Source: Thalassospira indica (lineage in GTDB: Bacteria; Pseudomonadota; Alphaproteobacteria; Rhodospirillales; Thalassospiraceae). From it: a DNA stretch of 64,000 bases. A program made the position numbers and the translations under genes. Positions 49,516 through 59,419 of the stretch are shown one piece after another. The stretch is taken from NCBI RefSeq assembly GCF_003403095.1, contig NZ_CP031555.1:124001-188000 (forward strand), given 5' to 3'. The first letter of the stretch is position 1. Every line of letters begins with the position of its first letter. Under the pieces are notes generated by a model that saw only the letters and a list, made by a program, of their open reading frames with translations, was not told the origin of the DNA and made no database searches.

Positions 49516-50186
49516 TCAAAATCCAATTCCGCGTAATGGCTTGATGGAGGGAAACTTGCCTGCCGGTCTGCCAGAATATCGCGCATGGCAGGGCGGCTTT
49601 TGATCCGCATGTACCAGTCCTTGGCGCGCGGATGTTTTGACCAGTTGATGTCGCCCATATAGTCGATCACGGATACCTGTGCGGCAGCCGCCAGATCTGC
49701 CATGGTCAGATGATCACCGGCCAGCCAGTTCCGGCGTTCAAACAGCCAGCCGATATAATCCATGTGATAGGCGCCATTGGTGCGCCCGGCGCGCAGGACC
49801 TTGGTATCGGGGGTGCCGGTTGAGAAGAAGCGTTTCAGGAGCTTCTCGCCGAGCAGATGGTCAGTGACTTCGCGATTGAATTTGCCATCAAACCACGCGA
49901 CAAGACGGCGGATTTCGGCGCGTTCCTTGGGGTCGGATCCAAACAGTTTCGGCTCGTCCTCGTACATCTCGTCGAGATACTCGCAGATGACGCTGGAATC
50001 ACACAGCACCGTGCCGTCTTCTTCCTTGAGCACAGGCACTTCACCGGCCGGATTAAGCAGCAGGAAATCGTCACGCCGTTCCCATACCGGTTCAGCCGTG
50101 AGTTCGAAATCGAGCTTTTTCTCGGCCAGGACCAGACGGACCTTGCGCGAAAAAGGTGAAAGCCAAAAATGATATAACTGACGCAT
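49512..50186 (-). CDS. Glutathione S-transferase family protein
   Basis: 224 residues from MRQLYHFWLSPFSRKVRLVLAEK. Thioredoxin-like N-domain with the active-site Ser in SPFSRKV, cis-Pro in GEVPVL and the E-S (DSSVICEYLDE) glutathione-binding pair, then an all-helical C-domain (ERRNWLAGDHLTMADLAAAAQ). Substrate unknown. The frame opens at 50339, but the first part is not GST-like; the chosen ATG lacks a clear Shine-Dalgarno. Coupled by overlap to the methyltransferase. Confidence 0.9.
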   Translation of the reverse strand: MRQLYHFWLSPFSRKVRLVLAEKKLDFELTAEPVWERRDDFLLLNPAGEVPVLKEEDGTVLCDSSVICEYLDEMYEDEPKLFGSDPKERAEIRRLVAWFDGKFNREVTDHLLGEKLLKRFFSTGTPDTKVLRAGRTNGAYHMDYIGWLFERRNWLAGDHLTMADLAAAAQVSVIDYMGDINWSKHPRAKDWYMRIKSRPAMRDILADRQASFPPSSHYAELDFE

Positions 50187-50405
50187 GAGCGTGAAGATAC
50201 CCGACCAAGATGAACGTTTCGCAAAGACCCGGCATGGGGGCGTAAACATTCCATAAACTGCAACGAAGCCGGTTCGTTTCCAACCCGGAACTGCAAGATA
50301 TCTCAAACCATGCAACGCGCGCGAAGTAAAGACCTTCAAGTGTGCGAAAGTGCAATTTTGCTATACGTAACGGGAATGCCTGACAGAAAGCTTAAACACG
50401 CCCTG

Positions 50406-51926
50406 TCACGCCCGGCTTTTTGCCAGTTCCAGCATGCCATCGAGATCAAGGCAGGCTTCAAGATGATCGGCCAGCTCATCAAGGGCGGCATCAATGCTGG
50501 CCTCAAAATGCGTCATTTTGTGTGCTTCGTCCGATCGCAATGCCGCCAGAAAGGCATGACGAAAATCATCGCTGGCAAACAGGCCATGCAAATAGCACCC
50601 CAGAACCCGTCCATCGCCACTGATCGCGCCATCCACCACACCATCCAGATCAAGCCAGCTTCGCGCCCGATCCGGTCCATCGGTCCGACCCATATGGATT
50701 TCATAGCCATTGACTGGTGTTCCGGCGGCAAAGCCGGCATGCCCGCCAACCGTAAGCCCCGTTGTTTTGCGCAGCGTCTTGTCACCCGCCATAACGGTTT
50801 CAATATCAAGCAAACCAAGGCCAGTCTCGCTTCCCGGCGCGCCTTCAACACCGTCCGGGTCATGGACCATACGGCCCAGCATCTGATAGCCGCCACAAAT
50901 GCCGATCACACGGCCACCACGCCTGTGATGGGCGAGAATATCGATATCCCAGCCCTGATCTTTGACGAACCGAAGGTCTGCCATGGTCGATTTTGACCCC
51001 GGCAGCAGCACCAGATCACAATCCCCCGGGATCACTTGCCCCGGCTTGATCACCAGCAATTCAACATCATCCTCGGCCGCCAGTGGATCAAGATCATCAA
51101 AATTGGCAATACGCGGCAGATGTGGCACGGCGATGCGCAGGACTGCACCCGCGCCATCCCCGGCCTTGCGGTGATATTTCCCGGCCTTTTCCAGCGCTAC
51201 GCCATCTTCGGCAGGCAGCTTATAGGCATTCGGCCAGTACGTTGCGATACCGTAACTTTTAAGTCCGCAGCGCTCATGAATGATGCCGGTGGCCGGTTCA
51301 AACAGCGACACATCGCCACGAAACTTGTTGATCACATAACCTTTGAGCCAGCGGCGATCATTCTCGGACAGCAACGCATGCGTGCCAACGATCGAGGCAA
51401 TCACCCCGCCACGATCAATATCGCCGACCAGAATAACCGGAACGCCCACCGCCTCGGCAAAGCCCATATTGGCGATGTCAGAGGCCCGCAAATTGACCTC
51501 GGCCGGGGACCCGGCACCTTCGATCAGGACAAGATCGGCGTCACTTGCCATGACGTCAAAGCTTTCGACCACCTTGGGCAGCAGATCGCGTTTGAGCCGG
51601 TAATAATCGCGCGCCTTGGCGCTGGTCAGGACCTTGCCCTGCACCACGACCTGCGCCCCAATGTCGCTTTGCGGTTTCAGCAAAACCGGGTTCATATGAA
51701 CTGTGGTCGCAACACCCGCTGCACGTGCCTGAAGCGCCTGCGCGCGGCCGATTTCGCCACCGTCATCAGTGACAGCAGCGTTATTGGACATGTTTTGCGG
51801 TTTGAACGGGCGCACCCGAAGGCCCCGACGCGCATAGGCCCGGCACAATCCGGCCACCAGCAAGGATTTCCCGACATCGGAACCGGTACCTTGCAACATC
51901 AGGGCGGGAACGGATTGCGCACTCAT
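50406..51926 (-). CDS. cobQ: Cobyric acid synthase
   Basis: Amidates side chains b, d, e and g of adenosylcobyrinate diamide. 506 residues: P-loop region MLQGTGSDVGKSLLVAGLCR, FKPQNMSNNA, EGAGSPAEVNLRASDIANMG and GDIDRGGVIAS, followed by a GATase domain with Cys in IGICGGYQMLGRMV and a His in YLHGLF. It is last in the minus-strand run starting at cobU. Confidence 0.97.
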   Translation of the reverse strand: MSAQSVPALMLQGTGSDVGKSLLVAGLCRAYARRGLRVRPFKPQNMSNNAAVTDDGGEIGRAQALQARAAGVATTVHMNPVLLKPQSDIGAQVVVQGKVLTSAKARDYYRLKRDLLPKVVESFDVMASDADLVLIEGAGSPAEVNLRASDIANMGFAEAVGVPVILVGDIDRGGVIASIVGTHALLSENDRRWLKGYVINKFRGDVSLFEPATGIIHERCGLKSYGIATYWPNAYKLPAEDGVALEKAGKYHRKAGDGAGAVLRIAVPHLPRIANFDDLDPLAAEDDVELLVIKPGQVIPGDCDLVLLPGSKSTMADLRFVKDQGWDIDILAHHRRGGRVIGICGGYQMLGRMVHDPDGVEGAPGSETGLGLLDIETVMAGDKTLRKTTGLTVGGHAGFAAGTPVNGYEIHMGRTDGPDRARSWLDLDGVVDGAISGDGRVLGCYLHGLFASDDFRHAFLAALRSDEAHKMTHFEASIDAALDELADHLEACLDLDGMLELAKSRA

Positions 51927-51964
51927 TCCGGTTTCAAAACTTTCTTTCAGATGATCAAGCCTGA

Positions 51965-52591
51965 TCAGAATTCAACGCCGATCTGTGCCTTGATGCCCTG
52001 TTCACGGAACGGGTGTTTGACCATGGTCATTTCCGTGACCAGATCGGCCGCCTCGATCAAGGTATCCGGGGCGTTACGCCCGGTCAGCACGATATGCTGA
52101 TCAGGCAGTTTGTTGGCGAGTGCTTCAAGCACATCCTCAAGCGGCAGGAAATCATAGCGCAGAACGATATTGATCTCATCGAGGATCACCATCGAATAGC
52201 TTGGATCGCGCAGCATTTCCAATGCCTTGTTCCAGGCTTCACGCGCCAGGGCGACATCCTGTGCCCGGTTCTGGGTTTCCCAAGTAAAGCCCGCCCCCAT
52301 GGCGTGAAACTCACAAAGATCGGGGAATTTTTTAAGAAGCTTTGCCTCGCCAGTTTCCCAGCCCCCCTTGATGAACTGGACAACGCCGACTTTCATATCA
52401 TGACCGACACAGCGCATCGCCATGCCAAAGGCCGAGGAAGACTTGCCCTTGCCCTTGCCGGTATGGACAATGATCAGGCCCTTTTTGTCGATTTTCTGGG
52501 CCATCATCTTGTCGCGCGCGGCCTTGATTTTCTTCATTTTTTCATCATGGCGCGCATTGATATCGACGTCTGGCTGGCTTTTGTCGGTCAT
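51965..52591 (-). CDS. cobO: Cob(I)yrinic acid a,c-diamide adenosyltransferase
   Basis: CobA/BtuR-type ATP:corrinoid adenosyltransferase, 208 residues. P-loop VHTGKGKGKSSSAFGMAMRCVG, EFHAMGAGFTWET and MVILDEINIVLRYDFL are diagnostic. Named cobO to avoid confusion with the SUMT cobA at 41117. It lies 38 bases upstream of cobQ on the same strand. ATG 52591 has AAGGGAAG upstream; the longer frame overlaps the GH114 stop. Confidence 0.96.
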   Translation of the reverse strand: MTDKSQPDVDINARHDEKMKKIKAARDKMMAQKIDKKGLIIVHTGKGKGKSSSAFGMAMRCVGHDMKVGVVQFIKGGWETGEAKLLKKFPDLCEFHAMGAGFTWETQNRAQDVALAREAWNKALEMLRDPSYSMVILDEINIVLRYDFLPLEDVLEALANKLPDQHIVLTGRNAPDTLIEAADLVTEMTMVKHPFREQGIKAQIGVEF

Positions 52592-52644
52592 TGTTTCTTC
52601 CCTTTGAGATGTCGGCCCAGAATGCGGCGAAAGTCCTACCGGGA

Positions 52645-53475
52645 TCAAGGGCAGTTTTGCGGCGTTTGATCAAGATCCAGATTGGCGATCACGCCTTGAA
52701 ATCCGTGGGCAAGCGCCGCCGGGCAAAAAGCCGCCAGATCGGCACCTTCGTCAAGATACTCGACGGCAAAAACAGGCTTTCCTTGGGCTACATAGGGATC
52801 AAAATCCTCCATGAAGCCAAGCCGATGGGCCGATTCCAGCAGGGCAAAATCCATCTGATCGACAAGATCGGGTACAAGGTCAGCAACATTTTTCTGCCCG
52901 ATGGCAAGACCGCGCATGTGGGCCTCAGTGATCAGCCAATTCACATAGCGCAGCTGATCGGCGCGCGTGATGTCAAAACCGGTTGGCTTACTGCTTTGAT
53001 CGGCTTCATAGGCATCAATGTTATCAGGCTCAATCGCCAGAAATCCCTTGTCACGGCAAAGATCAAGACGGGCCGTAATCATATTGGCAAAAAGCTCGAA
53101 CCGGCTGATATCAAGCCAGTTTTCGCCATCCCAGCCCCAATAGGGCGCGCCGATTACATCTTGCGGAAAAGCCTTCGCGTCATCCCGCCAATCTTCGACA
53201 GCCCCGACATTGATATAGCAAATCGGATACTGCCCGGCAGCGCGCCAAGCCGCGACCTGATCGGCGGACACATCAAAAAGATCGACCCCGACAATGCGGA
53301 TGGCGTCATCGACATCAAGTATGCCTTGAAGCTGCCAGTGAAACGGACCGTTTGGGACGGATGCCCATTCTTTTTTGGTATCCGCCTGCGCGGTTTGCCC
53401 ATGCGATAGCAGGCCGAGGAGGATGCCGGTCCACAGACAAAAGGATTTCGAAATCAAGTTCTTCACGCGATGCAT
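52645..53475 (-). CDS. GH114 endo-alpha-1,4-polygalactosaminidase-like protein
   Basis: About 276 residues with a signal peptide (KNLISKSFCLWTGILLGLLSHGQTAQA). A TIM-barrel-type GH114/TM1410 domain follows: FHWQLQGILDVDD, YPICYINVGAVEDWR, WGWDGENWLDI, FLAIEPDNIDAYE and VFAVEYLDEG, with acidic residues at the strand ends as in the family. Members act on galactosaminogalactan-type polysaccharides, so a periplasmic or exported glycan role is inferred. Its setting inside the cobalamin run, 53 bases before cobO, is unexpected. Confidence 0.83.
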   Translation of the reverse strand: MHRVKNLISKSFCLWTGILLGLLSHGQTAQADTKKEWASVPNGPFHWQLQGILDVDDAIRIVGVDLFDVSADQVAAWRAAGQYPICYINVGAVEDWRDDAKAFPQDVIGAPYWGWDGENWLDISRFELFANMITARLDLCRDKGFLAIEPDNIDAYEADQSSKPTGFDITRADQLRYVNWLITEAHMRGLAIGQKNVADLVPDLVDQMDFALLESAHRLGFMEDFDPYVAQGKPVFAVEYLDEGADLAAFCPAALAHGFQGVIANLDLDQTPQNCP

Positions 53476-53592
53476 CTTGCTTCCCTGACGTTGGGTGCCG
53501 AGTTTGCCCGCGCACGCAAACCAAGACAATCCTGCAAACAAAAAGCGCGGTCCCTATGACCGCGCTTTCATCTAATCTTGGTTGGCCTAACT

Positions 53593-54294
53593 TTACCAAT
53601 TGGCGCTTTGGCCTGTTGTCAGGCCAAGGTCACTGGTCACCAGATCCGCCCATTTATCGGGCTCGCGCATGTCGATATTGCGCAGTTCGGGTCGACGCAT
53701 CCGGGCCTTGTTGAACAATTGCAAGCGATCCCCGGGCGACATACGGCGCAAGCGGTCCAAGGCCTTGCGCACGGCTTCGTTGCGCGCGCCGACCGGGCTT
53801 TGGAAGCTTTTCTCAACCACCTCAAGGCGTTTTTCCAGCCAATCGCGGCTGATCGCGACCTGTTCAATCAGGGTTTTGAATTCACGCACCACCGGGAAGT
53901 GATCCAGACGAAGATGGGCAACCGCAATTGCCGTCCGCCAAACCTGACGTTCGACCCCTTGCAGGTAGCGCCAGTAAATCTTCACCTTGGCATTGATTTC
54001 AAACTTGGTTTGGTCCGGACCCGGAAGGTGATGGGCAAGCTCTGTCATGCCGGCATGGAATTCATCAAACGTTACCGGCCGATGCACGCCGTTGAAACGT
54101 TCACGGACATCCAGAACTGCGCGAATGGCACCGCGTGCCGGGCGATAGCGCCCGTTGCCGTGCAAATCTGCACGCAACCAGTCTGGCATGTCGAAATCAG
54201 AAAGCAGGGAGTTGACGATATCTGCATGCCTGTCATGGGCAGGCATTGGAGTTTGCAGATAATCTGGCAAACGAACGTTGGTCTTGATATCCAT
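53593..54294 (-). CDS. Hypothetical protein
   Basis: 233 residues from MDIKTNVRLPDY. I do not recognise a family. It is soluble, mostly helical-looking, rich in Arg, Asp and Leu (AIRAVLDVRERF, KIYWRYLQGVERQVWRTAIAVAHLRLDHFPVVREFKTLIEQV), without Cys clusters or signal peptide. It lies between cobN and the GH114 gene on the same strand and may share the riboswitch-controlled transcript. The frame opens at 54315. Confidence 0.75.
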   Translation of the reverse strand: MDIKTNVRLPDYLQTPMPAHDRHADIVNSLLSDFDMPDWLRADLHGNGRYRPARGAIRAVLDVRERFNGVHRPVTFDEFHAGMTELAHHLPGPDQTKFEINAKVKIYWRYLQGVERQVWRTAIAVAHLRLDHFPVVREFKTLIEQVAISRDWLEKRLEVVEKSFQSPVGARNEAVRKALDRLRRMSPGDRLQLFNKARMRRPELRNIDMREPDKWADLVTSDLGLTTGQSANW

Positions 54295-54480
54295 CGCGGC
54301 CTCCGATCTGTTCAATCAACCTGCTTCCCATGCAGGCGATCCGATAGGGGTGCCCCGTCCCTCACAACTTATTAACAGTTGGTTAATTGAGATATGGTGC
54401 GAAAACGTAACGTTTCAACTGCCCGGTTTGTTCCGACGGTAAAATTCCCGTGATTCCAATAACAAGCAACAGTTGACGCA

Positions 54481-57400
54481 TTACACTCCCAGATCGACGG
54501 AAACACTGTTGCGACGCGGCTGCCACAGGCCGCGCTCGATCGCTTCGCGTAGGCGGTCCTTGATGTCCTGAAACGCATCGGGATTGTGATCGGCGATAAA
54601 ATCGCGTACCTCGGCATCGCCGAGATAGGCATCATAGACCAGATCAAAGTGATGATCGGCAACGCAGCGCGCGGTGGCGGCGAAGGCAAACAGATAATCA
54701 ACTGTTGCCGCCATCTCGAACGCGCCCTTGTAGCCATGGCGCATCACGCCCTTGATCCATTTGGGGTTCACGACGCGCGCCCGCACGACACGGGCGATTT
54801 CCTCTTCCAGGGTGCGGATTTTCGGACTTTCCGGGCGGGAATGGTCGCTGTGATAAACTGTGGGCTGTTTGCCCAACAGACTGCGCACAGCAGATGTCAT
54901 TCCACCTTCGAACTGATAATAATCATCAGAATCCAGCAAATCATGTTCGCGGTTATCCTGGTTATGGACAATCGCATCAACCTTGGCGAGGCGGGTTTCA
55001 AACAGATCACGTGCCGCCGTGCCCTCGGCGCCATTGCCATAAGCATAACTGCCCCAGGCAAGGTAGGCATCGGCAAGATCGTCTTCATCTTCCCAGAGTT
55101 TTTCGTCAATCATTGCCTGCAAACCGGCCCCATAGGCCCCCGGTTTGGAGCCAAACACCCGGAAGCCAGCCTGCCGGGCCGCCTGATCCGCGTCCATTCC
55201 TTTGGCGCGGAGTTTTTCGGTTTCCGCCCTTATCCGCACGGCAATCGGATTGAGGTCATCTGGCTCATCGGTTTGCTCGGCCACCGCGCGTACCGCACTG
55301 TCAAACAGATCAATCAGACCAGGAAAGGCATCGCGGAAGAAACCCGAAATACGCAGGGTGACATCAACACGCGGTCGGCCCAGCACAGATGCCGGCATAA
55401 CCTCAAAGCCGGTCACCCGGCGTGATGCACTATCCCAGGTCGGGCGCACACCCATCAGGGCCAACGCCTGTGCGATATCATCTCCGCCGGTGCGCATGTT
55501 GCTGGTTCCCCAGACAGACAAACCAAGGGCGCTTGGCCATTCGCCGTGATCCTGCACGTGGCGTTCCAGCAGCAACTCGGCCGACTTCCACCCCAACTGC
55601 CAGGCCGCCGGGGTCGGCACGGTACGGGTATCGACCGAATAGAAATTGCGCCCAGTTGGCAACACATCCGGGCGGCCACGGGTCGGGGCACCGGACGGGC
55701 CAGGTTCGACGAACTTACCAGCAAGACCACGCAGAAGGCCCTCGATCTCGGCCAGACCGCAGCCAACAACGGCCGGACGAATAGTCGTTTCGATATCAGA
55801 AATAACTTCACAAACGGCCGACCACGCCGGATCGGCCTTCACCGTTCCGTTGACCAGATCACGTGCCAAAAGCTCGATCCGTTCCACGGTATCGCCGGTG
55901 GTGCGCCATGGCCCAATGTCTTCGCCGTAATAATGCGCGAGAATATCGGGCTTTGTCCCCGACCAGAATTCGGCAAAGGCACAATCAAGCGGATCAAACG
56001 CCGGATCATCAAGGATATCCTTGGCAATCGCGCGATGCAGGGATGCCTTGGGCCCACTGTTCGACCCACGCGGCAAGCGTGCCAGTGCGACCAGAAGATC
56101 AGTCAGGAGGTCACCCTCAGGCGCCTTGCCGTAAATATGCAGACCATCACGGATCTGAAGTTCCTTAAGCTCGCACAGATAGTTATCAAGCTTGGCCAGC
56201 GCGCTTTCTTCGTCCTCGCCGGCCTCAATGCCGCAATCACGGTCAAGACCGATACGGATCGCCAGTTCCAGGATGTCTCGTTTCAGGATCACAAGGCGGC
56301 GCGGGTCAACCGCAGCCGCATCGTAATATTCATCGACCAGCGCTTCGAGATCCTTAAGCGGGCCATAGCTTTCCGCCCGCGTCAAAGGTGGGGTTAGATG
56401 ATCAAGGATCACCGCCTGTGCCCGGCGCTTGGCCTGTGTGCCTTCGCCCGGATCATTGACGATGAAGGGATAGAAATGTGGGGTCGGACCAAAAACGGCC
56501 TCCGGGAAGCAATCCTCGGACAGGGCCAGTGACTTGCCCGGCAGCCATTCCATATTGCCATGCTTGCCAAAATGAATGGCGGCATCGACGCCAAACACAT
56601 GCCGCAGCCAGATATAGAACGCAAAATAGTTGTGCGGCGGCACCAGATCGGGCGAGTGATAGCTTTCAAGCGGATCAATGTTATAGCCACGCGCAGGCTG
56701 CAGACCGACCACCACATTGCCCATCGGCAGGATCGACAGGGCAAAGGCATCCCGATCCGGCAGATAAAACGGATCATTCTTTGGATCGCCCCAGGCCTCA
56801 AACACCTGATCGCGGATGGTTTTTGGCAGGGCATCAAATGCAGACTGATAATCTTCGCGTTTCAGGGTTACGCGGATCTCACGGTCGGCAAGCGATTTGA
56901 AATCGTTGGTCGGTCCGGCCTTGATCGCACCAATCAGGGCATCGCCATCAAAAGGCAGATCATTGATCGCATATCCCTCGTCCTGCATGGCGCGCAGCGT
57001 CTCGACCATGCCTGCCGGGGTATCCAGCCCGACCCCATTCCCAAGACGTGCATCCTTGTTGGGATAGTTCGCCATCACCATCGCCACCTTGCGCGATGAC
57101 ACATCGGATTTGCGCAGCCGCACCCAATTGGCGGCGAGTTCGGCGGTAAAGGCGACGCGATCACGTACCGGGATGTATTTCACCAGATCAATCTGGGTCA
57201 GGTCATCCTTGCCTGCCGATCCCTTGAAAGACACCGCGCGCGCAAGGATACGGCCGTCGACCTCTGGCAGGGCAACATTCATCGCAATATCGCGTGCGGC
57301 CAAGCCATTGACACCTTCGCGCCAGGCTTCCTCGCCCCCACCAGAAAGCACCACCTGAAACACCGGCGCATCCACCGCATCAAACGGACCGTTTTTTCGT

Positions 57401-58245
57401 TCTGAACCCGGAACAGATATCGCAAAGCCGGTGGTATTGAGGATCAAATCTGCACTGGTTTCGGCCAGCCAGTCCTCGACCAAGGCGGCTGCCACCGGAT
57501 CCTTGAGGCTGGCAACAAAAACCGGCAATGGATTCAGACCATTGGCACAAAGTTCCTCAACCAGCGCGTCAATAACATCGAGGTTGGCGGCCTGTACCAG
57601 TGAACGATAGAAGACAATCGGCGTAACCGGTTGATTTTCAATCCAGTTAACCCGGATTTCATCAAGGCTTGCCTGCGCCTTGCCGGGCCAATAGCCCCCG
57701 GCCTTGACCAGCGGGGCCGCCGGTGACCAGTTCCAATTCACGTTTGAATTTAACTTTTCGTATGTAAGACGAAGTAAATTCTCGGAATTTTGCGGTCCGC
57801 CCTCGATCAAGTAGCGCCAGATGTTCTGATATTCGCGCCCCTTAACGGTCGAGAGCGTCAAAAGCTCTGCATCGGGTTGATCATCACCGGGCAACAGAAC
57901 CAAAGGAATGTCCTTGGCACGTGCAAGCGCAACCAGTTGTTCGATGCCATAATCCCAATAACCGCGCCCGCCCAGAATGCGCACGATGATGAATTTGGCA
58001 TCGGAAAGTACATCGTCGATATAAAGATCGACCGACATGTTGTGGCCAAGCTGCAGCAAACTTGCCAGACGTAAGGAAGGTGTCGCGTCGCCAAATGCAT
58101 CGACCAGCCGCGCTTGCGCCCCGGCAAGACAGGCCAGCTCAGACTCGGCCGCAGACAGGATCACCACATCGCCGGGTTGTTGTCCAAGGTCGACGGCCTC
58201 ACTGCCATCCGTGACCATTCCGGGCTGGGCTGCCAATAGATGCAT
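54481..58245 (-). CDS. cobN: Cobaltochelatase subunit CobN
   Basis: Large subunit of the ATP-dependent aerobic cobaltochelatase CobNST that inserts cobalt into hydrogenobyrinate diamide. 1254 residues, the usual size. CobN/Mg-chelatase-H signatures: HFGKHGNMEWLPGKSLALS, PHFYPFIVNDPGEGTQAKRRAQAVI, LSVWGTSNMRTGGDDIAQAL and the C-terminal GGMTSAVRSLLGKQP ... WIKGVMRHGYKGAFEMAATVDYLFAF. The small subunits CobS and CobT (chelatase) are not in the window. It follows cobW by 99 bases that contain a strong hairpin. Confidence 0.97.
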   Translation of the reverse strand: MHLLAAQPGMVTDGSEAVDLGQQPGDVVILSAAESELACLAGAQARLVDAFGDATPSLRLASLLQLGHNMSVDLYIDDVLSDAKFIIVRILGGRGYWDYGIEQLVALARAKDIPLVLLPGDDQPDAELLTLSTVKGREYQNIWRYLIEGGPQNSENLLRLTYEKLNSNVNWNWSPAAPLVKAGGYWPGKAQASLDEIRVNWIENQPVTPIVFYRSLVQAANLDVIDALVEELCANGLNPLPVFVASLKDPVAAALVEDWLAETSADLILNTTGFAISVPGSERKNGPFDAVDAPVFQVVLSGGGEEAWREGVNGLAARDIAMNVALPEVDGRILARAVSFKGSAGKDDLTQIDLVKYIPVRDRVAFTAELAANWVRLRKSDVSSRKVAMVMANYPNKDARLGNGVGLDTPAGMVETLRAMQDEGYAINDLPFDGDALIGAIKAGPTNDFKSLADREIRVTLKREDYQSAFDALPKTIRDQVFEAWGDPKNDPFYLPDRDAFALSILPMGNVVVGLQPARGYNIDPLESYHSPDLVPPHNYFAFYIWLRHVFGVDAAIHFGKHGNMEWLPGKSLALSEDCFPEAVFGPTPHFYPFIVNDPGEGTQAKRRAQAVILDHLTPPLTRAESYGPLKDLEALVDEYYDAAAVDPRRLVILKRDILELAIRIGLDRDCGIEAGEDEESALAKLDNYLCELKELQIRDGLHIYGKAPEGDLLTDLLVALARLPRGSNSGPKASLHRAIAKDILDDPAFDPLDCAFAEFWSGTKPDILAHYYGEDIGPWRTTGDTVERIELLARDLVNGTVKADPAWSAVCEVISDIETTIRPAVVGCGLAEIEGLLRGLAGKFVEPGPSGAPTRGRPDVLPTGRNFYSVDTRTVPTPAAWQLGWKSAELLLERHVQDHGEWPSALGLSVWGTSNMRTGGDDIAQALALMGVRPTWDSASRRVTGFEVMPASVLGRPRVDVTLRISGFFRDAFPGLIDLFDSAVRAVAEQTDEPDDLNPIAVRIRAETEKLRAKGMDADQAARQAGFRVFGSKPGAYGAGLQAMIDEKLWEDEDDLADAYLAWGSYAYGNGAEGTAARDLFETRLAKVDAIVHNQDNREHDLLDSDDYYQFEGGMTSAVRSLLGKQPTVYHSDHSRPESPKIRTLEEEIARVVRARVVNPKWIKGVMRHGYKGAFEMAATVDYLFAFAATARCVADHHFDLVYDAYLGDAEVRDFIADHNPDAFQDIKDRLREAIERGLWQPRRNSVSVDLGV

Positions 58246-58285
58246 CGCGGGATCCGTATCCTTGTGAGTTTGGTCTTTAAACAGG

Positions 58286-58319
58286 CTGAAACCGGATGAT
58301 TTTTAGCATCCGGTTTCAG
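58286..58319 (-). promoter_or_regulatory. Intercistronic hairpin between cobW and cobN
   Basis: Perfect 13-bp stem CTGAAACCGGATG (58286-58298) / CATCCGGTTTCAG (58307-58319), loop ATTTTTAG. On the minus strand the tail is CCTGTTTAAAG, a poor U-tract, so partial termination, RNA processing or mRNA stabilisation is as likely as full termination. Confidence 0.6.
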
Positions 58320-58344
58320 GTGAGCTTGGTCAGATTAACTTGGA

Positions 58345-59385
58345 TCAGGCGGCCTTGATGGCGGCCTCGATCGCAGCGCGATCCAGACCATGCAGGCCAA
58401 TCACCACCAGTTCCGACCGGCGGGTTTCACCATCGGCCCACGGACGGTCGAAATAGCGCTGAAAACGTTCACCAACCCCCTGAACCACATGGCGCATCGG
58501 TTTACCCGGCACATCCAGGAACCCCTTGATGCGCAGCACATCGAACTGACGCACGACATCAATCAGGCGCTTTTCAAGGTTGGCCGGATCACTGATCGCA
58601 TCAAGCGAAACGACAAAACTGTCGAAATCATCATGGTCATGTTCGTGACCATCGTCATGATGGCTTGGACGACTATCAAGGTCATCCTCGGCTGCTGCCC
58701 CCAGACCAAGCAGGATGGCATTTTCAACCCGGGAATGTTCGGTCGCGATAATCTTGACCGACGGCTTTTTCAGCTCTGTGCGGATATCGGCTTCGACCTT
58801 GCTGCGTTCAGCATCGGTCAGAAGATCCGTCTTGTTCAGAACAACCATGTCGGCACAGTGAAGTTGTTCTTCGAACAGTTCTTCAAGCGGGCTTTCATGA
58901 TCAAGGTTGTCATCTGCCTCGCGCTGCGCCTGTACCGCATGATGATCATGGGCAAACAGACCATCACGAAGCGCTGCGCCATCAAGGACAGCCACCACAC
59001 CATCGACGGTTACGCGCGAACGGACTTCCGGCCAGCTAAACGCCTTCACCAAAGGTTTTGGCAGGGCAAGACCAGATGTTTCGATTACGATATGATCAGG
59101 CGGTGTATCACGATCAATCAGCCCCTGGATGGTAGGCAGGAAGTCATCAGCCACGGTGCAGCAGATACAACCATTGGCCAGCTCAACAACATCATCCTCT
59201 TCGCAGCCTTCGATGCCACAGCCATTGATAATGCCGCGATCAACACCCAGATCGCCGAATTCATTGATGATCAGCGCAATGCGTTTGCCATTGGCATTTT
59301 CCAGCATGTTGCGGATCATGGTTGTTTTGCCGGCGCCCAGAAAACCGGTAATGACGGTTGCCGGGATTTTGCCCAATTGTGCCAT
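58345..59385 (-). CDS. cobW: Cobalamin biosynthesis GTPase CobW (COG0523)
   Basis: 346-residue G3E-family metal-chaperone GTPase thought to aid cobalt delivery to CobNST. P-loop GFLGAGKTTMIR, metal-binding CxCC in NGCICCTV, base-recognition NKTD, and a His/Asp-rich loop (SHHDDGHEHDHDDFD, about residues 240-255) as a second metal site. CobW proteins in cob operons bind Co(II) under reducing cell conditions. It lies between cobU (34 bases) and cobN (99 bases). Confidence 0.96.
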   Translation of the reverse strand: MAQLGKIPATVITGFLGAGKTTMIRNMLENANGKRIALIINEFGDLGVDRGIINGCGIEGCEEDDVVELANGCICCTVADDFLPTIQGLIDRDTPPDHIVIETSGLALPKPLVKAFSWPEVRSRVTVDGVVAVLDGAALRDGLFAHDHHAVQAQREADDNLDHESPLEELFEEQLHCADMVVLNKTDLLTDAERSKVEADIRTELKKPSVKIIATEHSRVENAILLGLGAAAEDDLDSRPSHHDDGHEHDHDDFDSFVVSLDAISDPANLEKRLIDVVRQFDVLRIKGFLDVPGKPMRHVVQGVGERFQRYFDRPWADGETRRSELVVIGLHGLDRAAIEAAIKAA

Positions 59386-59419
59386 TTCTGAAATCCTTAA
59401 AATTCAATTCTTTATGTTA

